Of a stretch of 64,000 bases of DNA, positions 17,200 through 26,476 are shown piece after piece. Each line of letters starts with the position of its first letter. Within the stretch, counting starts at the first letter, position 1. The DNA lies in assembly GCF_040359615.1 (NCBI RefSeq), contig NZ_CP132942.1, forward strand, positions 2,604,001-2,668,000, in the 5' to 3' direction. A model generated the notes under the pieces. It was given only the letters and a program-made list of their open reading frames with translations. It was not told the DNA's origin and did not search any database. Source of the DNA: Tunturibacter psychrotolerans (GTDB taxonomy: Bacteria; Acidobacteriota; Terriglobia; Terriglobales; Acidobacteriaceae). Position numbers and translations under genes: made by a program.

Positions 17200-19428
17200 C
17201 TACTGAACGTGCAGCGTCGCCTTGAGCGGAGTATCGCTGGAAGACGGCCCGGCTGTTACGTTGTACTCGCCAGGAAGCAGCTGCCAACCATTCTGATCCG
17301 TGTTGAAGACCGTAAGGGACAGTGGATGCAGCGGCAGTGTGACTTCCTTCGACTCACCGGGGGCAAGCTTCACACGCTGCCATGCTGCCAGCCTCTTATA
17401 GTTTTCCTTTGCAGCAGCAGGCAACGCGACGTAGACCTGGGCAATCTCGGTGCCCTCCTGCTTACCGGTGTTACGAACGGTAAAGTGAACCGTTCGTTTG
17501 GCGTCATCTACAGCAAGGCCGGAGTAAGCATAGGTGGTGTACGACAGACCAAAGCCAAATGGAAACAGAGGCTGCTTATTTGTCGACTCGAACCACTTGT
17601 AACCGACCCGCGCGCCTTCGCTGTTGTAGTTCCCGTCGAACGGATCGACCTTGTGCTCCTGAAGCGGACCCGGCGGCACGCCTTGAAGTCCCGGTACAAC
17701 CGGGTTAGGTAGCTGCGATTCGTCCTTCGCAAACGTGACCGGAAGCTTGCCCGAAGGATTCACGTCGCCAAAGAGAATATTGGCCAGTGCCTGCGCACCT
17801 CCGATGCCGGGGTACCACATCTCGACCACGCTCTTCACGTGATCAACCCACGGCATACTTACCGGGCCACCGTTCTCAATCACAACGATGGTATTTGGGT
17901 TCGCTTTGGCGACCGCCTCGACAAGAGCGTCCTGGTTATCGGGCAGCGACAAGGTCACTGCATCCATGCCCTCCTGCATTGGCTGGTTCACAAAGACAAT
18001 TGCTACTGCAGAAGACTTCGCGAGCTGTGCGGCAGCGGCCACATCGGTACCATTGGCATACCGAACCGACGCGTGTGGCGAATGAGCTTGAACATTTATG
18101 AGCGGGGAAGAGGGGAAGTATATATGCTCGGTCCAGCCGGAGCCACCAGCTTTCGGATCCGCAGCGTTACCCCCCGGTGCATCAACTTGCGCTGATCCGC
18201 CGCCCGAGAGAACGCCAACATCCGCATGCGAACCGATAATCGCAATCGAATTCGAAGCCGTGGCCTTCAGCGGAAGAATATGGTCGGAGTTTTTCAGCAA
18301 AACAATGCTCTCTTCAGCGATATGTTGGGCATCATCGCGTCCGCGAAAAGGATCGACCACAGTTCGTACCGGAGGATCATCGACCACTCCCGCTGCAAAC
18401 ATGCTCCGCAGAATCCGATGAACCATGTCATCGAGCCGCGCCGTAGGAACCTGTCCCCCTTCGACTGCCTTCTTCAGCGGTGCGTTGAAGTAGTTTTCAT
18501 CGCCAGGCATCTCCTGATCAAGTCCATTGAGCGCAGACTTCACGGTGCTGTGAGTCGCGCCCCAGTCCGACACTACCCAGCCCTTGAACTTGAAGTCTTT
18601 CTTCAAAACTTCATTAAGCAGGTAGTCGTTCTCGCAGGCATGGTCGCCCTCGTAAAGATTGTAGGAACACATCACCGCCGATGGCTCGGCAATCGCAATG
18701 GACACCTCGAAGGCGAGCATGTCCGATTCGCGCAAGGCCTTCTTGTCGAGCAAAGCATTGACGACGGTTCGCCCCGTCTCCTGATCGTTCAACGCGTAGT
18801 GCTTGATATCGCTCATCACATGCTGTGAGAAGACGCCCTTCTCGAGATTGCCGGTCAACGTACCAGCGAGAATCGGGTCTTCACCGGCGTACTCGAAGTT
18901 GCGGCCGTTGCGCGGCTCTCGCGTGATATTCACGCCGCCTCCGATCGACATGTTCGTGCCCCACGCGCGAAGCTCGCGGCCAATCACAGAACCGTAAAGA
19001 AAAGCCGAGTCGGGATCCCAACTCGAGGCCGCGCCAAGAGTCGAAGGCAGCAGCGTCGCATAGCGCGATTGATAAGCCGCCATGCGAGCACCGACAGCCG
19101 AGTCCGCAAGATCGATTCCAGGAATGCCGAGCCGCTCGATCCCTTCCATGTAACCTGCGGCAAAGTTCGATTTGGCTGGAACCGGATCTGGCGGACGCAG
19201 AACCCCCCAGCCCGTTCCGTGTACCATCTGAATCTTTTCATCAAGGGTCATCTGGCCGAGCACCAGATCAGCGCGCTTATCGGGTGAGAGAGCCTTGTTC
19301 ATCCACGGCATCTTCGAGGTATCCGGTTTAGCCTGGGCGCGTGCTGGCAAAGAACTCAAGGACACCACAGCAAATCCAACCACAATCGACAAGGCACTGA
19401 AACTTTTAAACTGCTGCGAAAATGACAT
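17200..19428 (-). CDS. Secreted beta-glucosidase, glycoside hydrolase family 3
   Basis: A 742-residue exported enzyme that removes terminal beta-linked glucose from oligosaccharides. The signal peptide covers about residues 1-31 (ends LPARAQA). The GH3 N-terminal barrel follows, with KHYALNDQE and the nucleophile Asp288 in GWVVSDWGATHS. The GH3 C-terminal domain is around 370-590, and a C-terminal fibronectin-III-like domain is around 640-740 (KRTVHFTVRNTGKQEGTEIAQVYVA). The ATG is preceded by TTAAGGAGCATGG, a good ribosome binding site. It stands alone between a VOC gene and the ChbG/bshA pair. Plant or fungal cell-wall degradation is the likely use. Confidence 0.93.
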   Translation of the reverse strand: MSFSQQFKSFSALSIVVGFAVVSLSSLPARAQAKPDTSKMPWMNKALSPDKRADLVLGQMTLDEKIQMVHGTGWGVLRPPDPVPAKSNFAAGYMEGIERLGIPGIDLADSAVGARMAAYQSRYATLLPSTLGAASSWDPDSAFLYGSVIGRELRAWGTNMSIGGGVNITREPRNGRNFEYAGEDPILAGTLTGNLEKGVFSQHVMSDIKHYALNDQETGRTVVNALLDKKALRESDMLAFEVSIAIAEPSAVMCSYNLYEGDHACENDYLLNEVLKKDFKFKGWVVSDWGATHSTVKSALNGLDQEMPGDENYFNAPLKKAVEGGQVPTARLDDMVHRILRSMFAAGVVDDPPVRTVVDPFRGRDDAQHIAEESIVLLKNSDHILPLKATASNSIAIIGSHADVGVLSGGGSAQVDAPGGNAADPKAGGSGWTEHIYFPSSPLINVQAHSPHASVRYANGTDVAAAAQLAKSSAVAIVFVNQPMQEGMDAVTLSLPDNQDALVEAVAKANPNTIVVIENGGPVSMPWVDHVKSVVEMWYPGIGGAQALANILFGDVNPSGKLPVTFAKDESQLPNPVVPGLQGVPPGPLQEHKVDPFDGNYNSEGARVGYKWFESTNKQPLFPFGFGLSYTTYAYSGLAVDDAKRTVHFTVRNTGKQEGTEIAQVYVALPAAAKENYKRLAAWQRVKLAPGESKEVTLPLHPLSLTVFNTDQNGWQLLPGEYNVTAGPSSSDTPLKATLHVQ

Positions 19429-19600
19429 CCATGCTCCTTAAAGTTAACTTCGACCGGCCCCGAAACGATAAATTGCCTGCTTACGAGTCACTGGAAGTCT
19501 ATACGAACTAAAACGATATAGGTAAGGGTTTTTGAGCATTTAAGGGGAAGGCGCAGCCAGTTCCCGCTGCTTATATTTTGCTATGCGCTGGCCGGGACAA

Positions 19601-20038
19601 TCACTTCGCAAAAAGCTGGCCAATGTCAGCAAACGCCTTGAACTCAAGGGCATTCCCCGCGGGGTCGAGGAAGAACATCGTTGCCTGCTCGCCTACCTCG
19701 CCCTTAAAGCGGATGTATGGCGCGATCACAAACTCAACGGCAGCACTTCGAAGCCGCTCAGCCAGTGCCAACCAGGTCTCCATGGGAAGCACCACGCCGA
19801 AGTGAGGAACCGGAACGTCGTGTCCGTCGACAGCATTATGGTGAGCCTTACCGTTCGAAGAGCCGGGCTTCAGGTGCGCCACGATCTGGTGGCCGAAGAG
19901 ATCGAAGTCGATCCACTGTGACGAGCTGCGGCCCTCCGGGCAACCGAGGGTCGTTCCATAGAAGGCACGAGCGGCTTCAAGGTCGTCGACTGGAAAGGCA
20001 ATGTGAAAAGGCGTCAGTGTCACGGTGGTCTCCTGCAT
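19601..20038 (-). CDS. VOC (glyoxalase/dioxygenase-fold) protein
   Basis: A 145-residue single-unit VOC-superfamily protein. It begins [29 protein letters not shown], the first beta-alpha-beta module, with a metal-position His in FHIAFPV. It ends [16 protein letters not shown], where the Glu of NALEFK is the second metal position. Such proteins include glyoxalases, thiol transferases and small-molecule resistance proteins. The substrate cannot be deduced. It is 36 bp downstream of a lipoprotein gene on the same strand. Confidence 0.85.
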   Translation of the reverse strand: MQETTVTLTPFHIAFPVDDLEAARAFYGTTLGCPEGRSSSQWIDFDLFGHQIVAHLKPGSSNGKAHHNAVDGHDVPVPHFGVVLPMETWLALAERLRSAAVEFVIAPYIRFKGEVGEQATMFFLDPAGNALEFKAFADIGQLFAK

Positions 20039-20074
20039 CGATCATACGACGCAGAGGACCACCGCCGAGCGCGT

Positions 20075-20416
20075 CTAGCCGCGACGAAATCCCTGATCGT
20101 AGCCGCGCAGATACGCTCTTCTGAACTCATCGCGGTATGGCCCATAAGGCCCCAGAACGGCATCGTAGCCGGGTGTGCCATGAAACTTACGATCGTGCTG
20201 GGGGTGGTAGCCGAAGCCGTTGTACAAGTCGCGTGCGCCGTCTTCGGTCCCGGCGCGAAATCCTTCATGATCGGCCCTTGCGATCAATGGAGGAACGCTG
20301 TTGTAGCCAGCAGGAGGAGGTGGTGGTGGAGCATAGTAGGCGGTGTGTGACGCACATCCGGCCGTGAAAAGACAAGCCGCGGCAGCAACAGGCAATGCAA
20401 GATAAGAGAGCTTCAT
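20075..20416 (-). CDS. Small putative lipoprotein
   Basis: A 113-residue protein with a lipoprotein signal (hydrophobic 5-19, lipobox FTAGC with Cys at about 21). A Pro-rich spacer (APPPPPPAGY) follows, then a soluble domain rich in Arg, Gly, Tyr and His. Two similar short segments, HEGFRAGTEDGARDLYNGFG and FRRAYLRGYDQGFRRG, resemble the GY..G...G repeats of small envelope lipoproteins. No enzymatic motif is present and its function is unknown. Confidence 0.75.
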   Translation of the reverse strand: MKLSYLALPVAAAACLFTAGCASHTAYYAPPPPPPAGYNSVPPLIARADHEGFRAGTEDGARDLYNGFGYHPQHDRKFHGTPGYDAVLGPYGPYRDEFRRAYLRGYDQGFRRG

Positions 20417-20531
20417 AGCGTCCTCACAATTCCATTCGCGCCCTCAAAATCGGATGCGATTGAAGGAGTAAACGCTACTCGACGAAAAATGTTGTCGTCG
20501 TCGACAGTCTTGCGCCGCTCGATCTTTCTTA

Positions 20532-21995
20532 TTAGCTATCGCTGGGCAGGCGCACGACAAACTCCGTACTTCCGGGTTCGGAAGTGAACCGGATGACGCC
20601 GTTGTACTGATCAACGATGCGCTGCACGATGCCGAGACCTATTCCGGTACCGACTCCAACAGGCTTCGTTGTATAGAACGGATCGAAGATGTGTTCCTGG
20701 CTCTCCAACGGAATGCCGGTACCGTTATCGCTCACGCTGATGCAGAGATCCTTGTGCGGATTTTTCGTGTCGGTCTTCGAATCTTCCGCCCAGGTATGCA
20801 CGCTGATGCGTCCGTGTTGCGGCACAGCATCGATCGCGTTATCCAACAGATTGGTCCAGATCTGGTTCAGCCCAGTGCACTCGCTATGCAGGGGAGGAAG
20901 ATCTGGCGCAAAGTTCTTTTCAAGCACAATCTCCTTCTCGCGCAGTTTGTGCCCGAGAATGATCAGCGTCGCATGAATGCTGTTGTTGATGTCGATCGTC
21001 TGCTTCTGCCCTTTGCCTTCGTAGGCGTACGACTTGACCGCATACACCAGATCCGTCACTCGCCCGATGCTCTCCTCGATGGTGCCGACCAGCTGCATAC
21101 TCGACGCCATCGCCTCCAGCCAATTCAGCGCCTCGCCCAGCGACGCACCCTCGAAATCGTTCTTCACACGTTCAAGCCCCGCTGCGGTCATGCCGATTGA
21201 AACCAGCGTCGGAGCCATCTTCCACGCATTTTCGATGTTCGCCGACTCCATCCACTCGGCCAGTGCCTCCTCGGCATCGCTCTGGTCGAGAGAGTTCATC
21301 ATCAGAGGCTGCTTAGGCGCAAGGGCCTGTTTCTGCATGTCGAACATGCACTCCTTCTGATCTTTGGTGAAGTCACGCTCTTTGAACTTCAGCGAGATCT
21401 CATGCAACCGCATAAGATTCTCTCGCAGCTGCGAAGCCGCGCGACGGGCCGCAGCACCGGGATTATTGAGTTCATGCATCAGACCGGCAGCGAGCGTGCC
21501 CAGCGAAGCCATCTTCTCCTGTTGCACCGTGGTGCTCTGCAACTTTTGAAAGCGATATGCCATATTGCCAAGAATCGCTTTGCGGACCTGGGGGCAACTG
21601 GTCATCAAATTCCAGAACTGGTCTTCGTTAAGCTCAAGCAAATGACTCGGCGCCATCGCCTCAACGCTCCCGGAGTTTGGAACGTTGCTCAAGAGCGCCA
21701 TCTCACCAAAAGTGCTTCCCTTTTCAATCTTGGCAAGGGTGAATTCGTTCTGTTCGGCAGTCCTTTGATGGACCCGAAGCTCGCCGTCAAGCAATATCCA
21801 AAAAGAGTGCGCCAGTTCGCCCTGTTGCGTAACAACCTCGCCCCTGTCGACATGGAAGTCCCGCACTCCATCCAGACAATGCAGTTCCTCATCCCGCAAC
21901 GACGACAGAATGGGAACCTTACGCAGCAGCGTAAGCAGTTCGTCATTTAGGTTTTCCACGACATGACTTTGGACGATTTGGGTTTGTTCGCTCAT
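20532..21995 (-). CDS. Soluble sensor histidine kinase with a cyclic-nucleotide-binding-like domain
   Basis: A 487-residue kinase without membrane segments. Residues about 25-150 form a cNMP-binding-like beta-roll (LLDGELRVHQ, then GSTFGEMALLSNVPNSGSVEA), the input domain. The dimerisation domain follows with phospho-acceptor His174 in LAAGLMHELNNPG. The HATPase_c domain has NQIWTNLLDNAIDAVP, VSDNGTGIP, IFDPFYTTKPVGVGTGIGLGI. Start ATG 21995 was chosen because the longer frame runs into the upstream gene. The gap to the upstream response-regulator/oxidoreductase gene is 23 bp, so the two form an operon and a likely signalling pair. Confidence 0.9.
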   Translation of the reverse strand: MSEQTQIVQSHVVENLNDELLTLLRKVPILSSLRDEELHCLDGVRDFHVDRGEVVTQQGELAHSFWILLDGELRVHQRTAEQNEFTLAKIEKGSTFGEMALLSNVPNSGSVEAMAPSHLLELNEDQFWNLMTSCPQVRKAILGNMAYRFQKLQSTTVQQEKMASLGTLAAGLMHELNNPGAAARRAASQLRENLMRLHEISLKFKERDFTKDQKECMFDMQKQALAPKQPLMMNSLDQSDAEEALAEWMESANIENAWKMAPTLVSIGMTAAGLERVKNDFEGASLGEALNWLEAMASSMQLVGTIEESIGRVTDLVYAVKSYAYEGKGQKQTIDINNSIHATLIILGHKLREKEIVLEKNFAPDLPPLHSECTGLNQIWTNLLDNAIDAVPQHGRISVHTWAEDSKTDTKNPHKDLCISVSDNGTGIPLESQEHIFDPFYTTKPVGVGTGIGLGIVQRIVDQYNGVIRFTSEPGSTEFVVRLPSDS

Positions 21996-22018
21996 CGGGT
22001 TATTGGTTAGGTTGCCTT

Positions 22019-23665
22019 TCAAAGTGTTGCCAGATATTGGTGCACAAACTGAATTGCGATGGAACCTTCGCCAACGGCGGAGGCGCATCGTTTGACCGAG
22101 TTGAATCGTACATCGCCGGCGACAAAGATGCCGGGAACGCTTGTCTCGAGCAGGTAGGGATCGCGCTCCAGCTTCCATGACTTGGGCGACTGCGTCTTCA
22201 GATCCGGACCGGCGAGGATAAATCCCTTGCTATCGCGGCAAAGCTCCGCCGGCATCCAGTCCGTCTTTGGAGCCGCGCCGATAAAGATGAACAGGGAACT
22301 GGCCTGACGGGCCTCTTCACCACGTGGCGTCCTCAAGGTCAGGCACTCCAGGTGGCTATCTCCGCCCATCCCGATAACCTCGGTTCCAGTCTCGACCGTG
22401 ATGTTCGGTGTCGCCTCAATCTGGTCGATCAGATATTTGGACATACTGCTTTCGAGCGACTTCCCGCGCACCAGCATGTGAACATGATCGGCATAACGGG
22501 AGAAATGCATAGCCGCCTGGCCTGCCGAGTTTGCCCCGCCGACGATGTAGACAATCTCTTCCTTGCACGACATCGCCTCGGTCAGCGCCGCGCCATAGTA
22601 AACGCCGGCCCCGCTCAGCTTATCGGCTCCTGGCACATCCAGCTTGCAGTAGTCGACCCCGGTCGCCAGCAGGCAGACGTGACACGTGACCTCCTGCCCG
22701 TCCGCCATCGTAACAACGCGGTACTGGTTCTCCGAGCGAATACAGGAGACCGTCTGGGTCAGAAACTCCGCTCCCAGCCGATTGGCCTGGAGATAAGCTC
22801 GTTTCGCCAGCTCCGCCCCGCTCAATCCCTCCGGAAAGCCAAGATAGTTCTCAATCTTCGAGCTCGAGCCAGCCTGCCCACCCGGAGCCGCAGCCTCGAT
22901 CACCAGTGTCCGAAGCCCCTCAGATGCCCCGTAGACGCCCGCAGCGAGTCCCGCAGGCCCCGCGCCTACCACGACCACGTCGTAGAACTCCTGCTGCGCC
23001 TGAGTCCGTAGACCCACCTTATTGGCCATCTCGGTCGAAGTGGGCTGCACCAGCGCGGTGCCGTCTCCAAACAGGATGACCGGCAGCTTGGTATCGTCGA
23101 TGCCTTTGTCCTTCAGCAACGCCAGCGCATCTGGATTTGTCTCTGGGTTCATCCACTGGTAAGGAATGCGGTTGCGCGAAAGAAAGTCTCGAACGGCGTG
23201 GTCCATCGCCGACCACCGGACGCCGACCACCCGAATTCCTTCAAACGGAGGTCTGTACCCCTCCTTCCAGCTCTCCAGCAGGTCGTCCAGCACGGGATAA
23301 AGCTTCTCTTCCGGCGGATCCCAGGGCTTGTTCAGGTAGTAGTGAATCTTGGCCGAATTGATGGCGCGAATAGCCGCTTCGGTATCCGCATACGCAGTCA
23401 GCAAAACACGCTTGGCATTCGGATAGATGCACAGAGCTTGTTGCAGAAAGTCGACCCCGGTCATTCCCGGCATACGCTGGTCAGAAAGAAAAAGCGCAAC
23501 GATATCTTTCCGCTCCTGCAGCTGGCGGCAGATATCCAGGGCAGCACCGCCGGACGCAGCACGGACGATGCGGTAGTCCTGGCCGTAGTGCCGACGCAGG
23601 TCCTGGACCACCGCTTCCAGTACGCTGGTGTCGTCGTCGATAGCTAGCAAAATTGGCTTAGGCAT
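22019..23665 (-). CDS. Response regulator fused to a thioredoxin-reductase-like flavoprotein
   Basis: A 548-residue three-part protein. Residues 1-135 are a receiver domain with Asp11/Asp12, phospho-acceptor Asp62 in FLSDQRMPGMTG and Lys113 in YLNKPW. Residues about 140-205 look like a thioredoxin/glutaredoxin fold whose active-site position reads RWSAMD, without cysteines. Residues about 225-548 are a pyridine-nucleotide flavoprotein with GAGPAG (234-239), a second nucleotide motif IVGGANSAGQAA and the FAD-binding GIFVAGDVR. The redox CxxC of real thioredoxin reductases is missing; the aligned stretch is VYYGAALTEA. It is the first gene of an operon with the cNMP-type kinase. The output is thus a flavin enzyme, not DNA binding. 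Confidence 0.92.
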   Translation of the reverse strand: MPKPILLAIDDDTSVLEAVVQDLRRHYGQDYRIVRAASGGAALDICRQLQERKDIVALFLSDQRMPGMTGVDFLQQALCIYPNAKRVLLTAYADTEAAIRAINSAKIHYYLNKPWDPPEEKLYPVLDDLLESWKEGYRPPFEGIRVVGVRWSAMDHAVRDFLSRNRIPYQWMNPETNPDALALLKDKGIDDTKLPVILFGDGTALVQPTSTEMANKVGLRTQAQQEFYDVVVVGAGPAGLAAGVYGASEGLRTLVIEAAAPGGQAGSSSKIENYLGFPEGLSGAELAKRAYLQANRLGAEFLTQTVSCIRSENQYRVVTMADGQEVTCHVCLLATGVDYCKLDVPGADKLSGAGVYYGAALTEAMSCKEEIVYIVGGANSAGQAAMHFSRYADHVHMLVRGKSLESSMSKYLIDQIEATPNITVETGTEVIGMGGDSHLECLTLRTPRGEEARQASSLFIFIGAAPKTDWMPAELCRDSKGFILAGPDLKTQSPKSWKLERDPYLLETSVPGIFVAGDVRFNSVKRCASAVGEGSIAIQFVHQYLATL

Positions 23666-23904
23666 ATCCCTTTATACTTCGAAGACGTGGTTCGAGACAC
23701 CCCACGTACAATTCGATTAGCTCAAATGCCCGCAAGGTTCAGAAAGTTATGGCCGGTAAGGCTCGATTCATGCCGCAAAAGTGGCATCGACGGTCCAAAA
23801 GCTGTCCGAATTGCAGACAATGCCTCGTCTCCGCTGCAGTCCACCGATAAGGGAATAGCCAGGGCGATTGCGACGTTTGCTCCCGGCAGGAGACCACGAC
23901 ACTT

Positions 23905-24561
23905 ATGAACCGAATTATTCTCGCTGATAATCAGGCGATCTTCCGTGCAGGCGCGGCCAGAACGCTGTCGCTCGAGGAAGACATGCGGATCGTTGCCCAG
24001 TGTGAGGACGTGCCGAAGCTCTTTGTCGCCATCGACGGCCTGCGCGGCTCGGTCGTGCTGCTCTCCTCCAGTCTGCGCCTCGAACTGAAGGATCTCTTCG
24101 CCCGCACCCAGGCCGCAGGTAGTCGCACCGTTCTGGTCGCCGAAAACTCCGAACTTGTGCCCGAGGAGGTAGCTGCGCTCTTCGACGGAATCCTCCATCG
24201 CAACGTCGGCGGAAGCGTCTTGATCGACTGCATCCGCCGCGTCGCTCGTGGCCAGCGTTTTGTGCAGCGCGCCAACGTCACCACTATGCAATCCTCCGAC
24301 AGCGTCGGCACCCGCGTCCGCGACCGCTTGACCCCCAAGGAGATGCAGATCGTCGCGCTGATCGTTCAGGGCTGTAAAAACAAGGACATCGCCCAGCAGC
24401 TCGGTACCAAGGAGCAGGTCATCAAGAACTATCTCCGCAGCATCTACGACAAGTCGGGCGTCTCCGACCGGCTCGAGCTGGCTCTCTTCACCATCCACCA
24501 TCGTGTCCTGGCCGAAGCAGCCGCCAAGGCCGGACATCTTATTCAGATGAAATCTGCCTGA
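23905..24561 (+). CDS. NarL/LuxR-type regulator with a degenerate receiver domain
   Basis: A 218-residue DNA-binding protein. The N-terminal domain has a receiver fold (RIILADNQAIFRAGAARTL), but the phospho-acceptor aspartate position is serine (Ser54 in VVLLSSSLRLE) and the conserved lysine position reads LHRN. It cannot be phosphorylated in the normal way. The C-terminal LuxR/GerE helix-turn-helix is intact: LTPKEMQIVALIVQGCKNKDIAQQLG, then EQVIKNYLRSIYDKSGVSDRLELALF. It is divergent from the response-regulator/flavoprotein gene, sharing a 239-bp promoter region with it. A close paralogue lies at 33812. Confidence 0.9.
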   Translation: MNRIILADNQAIFRAGAARTLSLEEDMRIVAQCEDVPKLFVAIDGLRGSVVLLSSSLRLELKDLFARTQAAGSRTVLVAENSELVPEEVAALFDGILHRNVGGSVLIDCIRRVARGQRFVQRANVTTMQSSDSVGTRVRDRLTPKEMQIVALIVQGCKNKDIAQQLGTKEQVIKNYLRSIYDKSGVSDRLELALFTIHHRVLAEAAAKAGHLIQMKSA

Positions 24562-24569
24562 AAAGAAAA

Positions 24570-24758
24570 GTCCTGCCGGACGGGCCCGCTACGCGCGGGG
24601 CGGTCACTTCGTGACATGTCTACCTTAAAAAAAAGTCCTCCCGTTGGTCGGAAAGATAACGCCGACCAACGGGAGGCCCTATGCCGCTCATCTGCCAAGA
24701 CCGGTACACAAGTCACGAAGTGACCGCCCTCCGCGCAGGAGGCCCCGTCTGGCAGGAC
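24570..24758. repeat. Nested long inverted repeat around a terminator hairpin
   Basis: A 46-nt arm (24570-24615) and a 47-nt arm (24712-24758) form a near-complete inverted repeat. They share the ends GTCCTGCC and GGCGGTCACTTCGTGAC and differ in a few internal bases. Between them lies a separate perfect 15-bp hairpin (24637-24651 with 24662-24676). The whole structure fills the space between the convergent regulator and P5C dehydrogenase genes. Confidence 0.8.
24625..24676 (-). terminator. Intrinsic terminator of the P5C dehydrogenase gene
   Basis: Read on the minus strand, a perfect 15-bp GC-rich stem (CCTCCCGTTGGTCGG and its complement, 10-nt loop) is followed by a run of eight T residues (24627-24634 on the plus strand are all A). 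This is a textbook rho-independent terminator downstream of the dehydrogenase stop. Confidence 0.85.
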
Positions 24759-24766
24759 ACCATCTC

Positions 24767-26407
24767 TTACATCCCCATCTGCTCCGATTGCTTTTCAGCC
24801 GCCGGGCTAGCATGACCAATCTTCTCCGCGATGCTCTTGGCCTGCGTAAACAGCAGCAGATAATCCGGTCCGCCCGCCTTCGAATCGGTGCCGCTCATAT
24901 TGAACCCACCGAACGGGTGAGCCCCCACCATCGCGCCCGTGCACTTCCGGTTGAAGTACAAATTGCCGACATTGAACTCCTCACGCGCCCGATCCAGCTT
25001 CTCCCTTGAACCCGTGTAGATAGCCCCGGTAAGTCCATACTCCGTGTTATTCGCAATCGCCAGCGCATCGTCGAAGCTCTTCGACTTGATCACTGCCAGC
25101 ACCGGCCCAAAGATCTCTTCGAGCGCAATCCGCGCCGTAGGAGCCACATCCGCAATCACCGTCGGCGCAATGTAGTAGCCACCCTCCGGCGTCTCAATCG
25201 CGTGGCCACCGTTCAACACGGTGCCTTCCTTCTTACCGATCTCGATGTAATCGAGCGTCTTCCGGTATGCCTTCTCGCTGATCACCGGCCCGGTGTAAAC
25301 ATTCTCCGCGGGGTCACCCGTCTTGATCTTCGCCACGCGCTCCTGCAACCGGTCGCAAAACACATCGTAGATGTCCGCTGCAACAATCGCCCGCGAACAA
25401 GCCGAACACTTCTGCCCATTGAAGCCAAAGGCACTCGCCACAACTCCATCCACGGCAGCATCCAGATCGCTGTCCGCCTCAACGATGATCGAGTCCTTCC
25501 CGCCCATCTCGAGGATCGTCCGCTTGATAAATACCTGCCCTGGCATTGTCTTCGCGGCACGCTCATGAATCTCCAGCCCCACTGCCTTCGACCCGGTAAA
25601 TGCAATAAACCGAGTCTGCGGATGCGCGACAACCTCGCTCCCAAACTCAGGTCCTTCACCGGGACAGAGGTTCACAACACCGTCAGGCAGCCCCACTTCT
25701 TCGAGCAGTTCAAAAAACTTCGCTGCAATCGTAGGTGCATCGACAGACGGCTTCAAAATCACGGTATTGCCAGTCACAATCGACGCCGCCGTCATCCCCG
25801 CCATAATCGCAAAAGGGAAGTTCCACGGCGGAATTACCGCCCCCACGCCCAGCGGAATATAGCGCAACTGGTTCCGCTCACCGGGAAACTGAATCGGCGT
25901 CTTCGCCTCAGCCAACCGCAGCGCCTCGCGTCCGTAAAACTCCAGGAAGTCGATGGTCTCGCCCACATCGGCATCCGCCTCGCCCCAGTTCTTGCCCACC
26001 TCGAGCGTCAACCACGCGCAAAACTCAAAGCTGCGCTCGCGAATCAACGCCGCCGCACGAAACAGCAGCGCAGCGCGCTCTTCCACCGGCACTCTGCTCC
26101 AACTCAGAAACGCCGTCTGCGCGGCCTTCATCGCGCTTGGAACATGCGCAGCAGCTGCCCGCTGATGAACCCCAATCACCTGCGCCGGGCGTGCCGGGTT
26201 CTTCGAGACGATCTTGCCCTCGGTCTTGAACCGCGTGCCACCGATGACAATTTCGTACTCGCGACCGAGTTCGCTCTCAACCCGAGCCAGCGCCTCCTGC
26301 ATCTTTCGCTTGTTTTCAGCCGTCGAAAAGTCAACAAACGGCTCGTTGGAAAATGGTGTCTTCGGCAAGGTTGCCGGGGCAGAGTGCGTGAGATTCATGG
26401 TAGCCAT
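24767..26407 (-). CDS. L-glutamate gamma-semialdehyde (P5C) dehydrogenase
   Basis: Oxidises glutamate gamma-semialdehyde to glutamate with NAD in proline/arginine breakdown. The 546-residue length fits the monofunctional RocA/PruA type, without a proline dehydrogenase domain. Catalytic residues are Cys334 in FNGQKCSACSR and Glu300 in LEMGGKDS. The cofactor region has PPWNFPFAIMAGM and ILKPS. The C-terminal NLYFNRKCTGAMVGAHPFGGFNMSGTDSKAGG is diagnostic of P5CDH. The start may be the second Met (26398). It is a single gene ending in a strong terminator. No putA-type gene is in the window. Confidence 0.93.
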   Translation of the reverse strand: MATMNLTHSAPATLPKTPFSNEPFVDFSTAENKRKMQEALARVESELGREYEIVIGGTRFKTEGKIVSKNPARPAQVIGVHQRAAAAHVPSAMKAAQTAFLSWSRVPVEERAALLFRAAALIRERSFEFCAWLTLEVGKNWGEADADVGETIDFLEFYGREALRLAEAKTPIQFPGERNQLRYIPLGVGAVIPPWNFPFAIMAGMTAASIVTGNTVILKPSVDAPTIAAKFFELLEEVGLPDGVVNLCPGEGPEFGSEVVAHPQTRFIAFTGSKAVGLEIHERAAKTMPGQVFIKRTILEMGGKDSIIVEADSDLDAAVDGVVASAFGFNGQKCSACSRAIVAADIYDVFCDRLQERVAKIKTGDPAENVYTGPVISEKAYRKTLDYIEIGKKEGTVLNGGHAIETPEGGYYIAPTVIADVAPTARIALEEIFGPVLAVIKSKSFDDALAIANNTEYGLTGAIYTGSREKLDRAREEFNVGNLYFNRKCTGAMVGAHPFGGFNMSGTDSKAGGPDYLLLFTQAKSIAEKIGHASPAAEKQSEQMGM

Positions 26408-26476
26408 AACGCGTCGATTCTAGCGCGAGAGGTGGACTCTCGTCGCTCTTGAGATAGGTAATTCCTGATTCGGGTA

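Noticed and set aside
22019..23665. Ordinary thioredoxin reductase
   Set aside because: The redox CxxC is absent and a receiver domain is fused at the N-terminus.
25202..26452. 416-codon plus-strand frame
   Set aside because: It is antisense to the P5C dehydrogenase gene and rich in Arg/His/Pro, as expected for an antisense shadow of GC-rich coding DNA.
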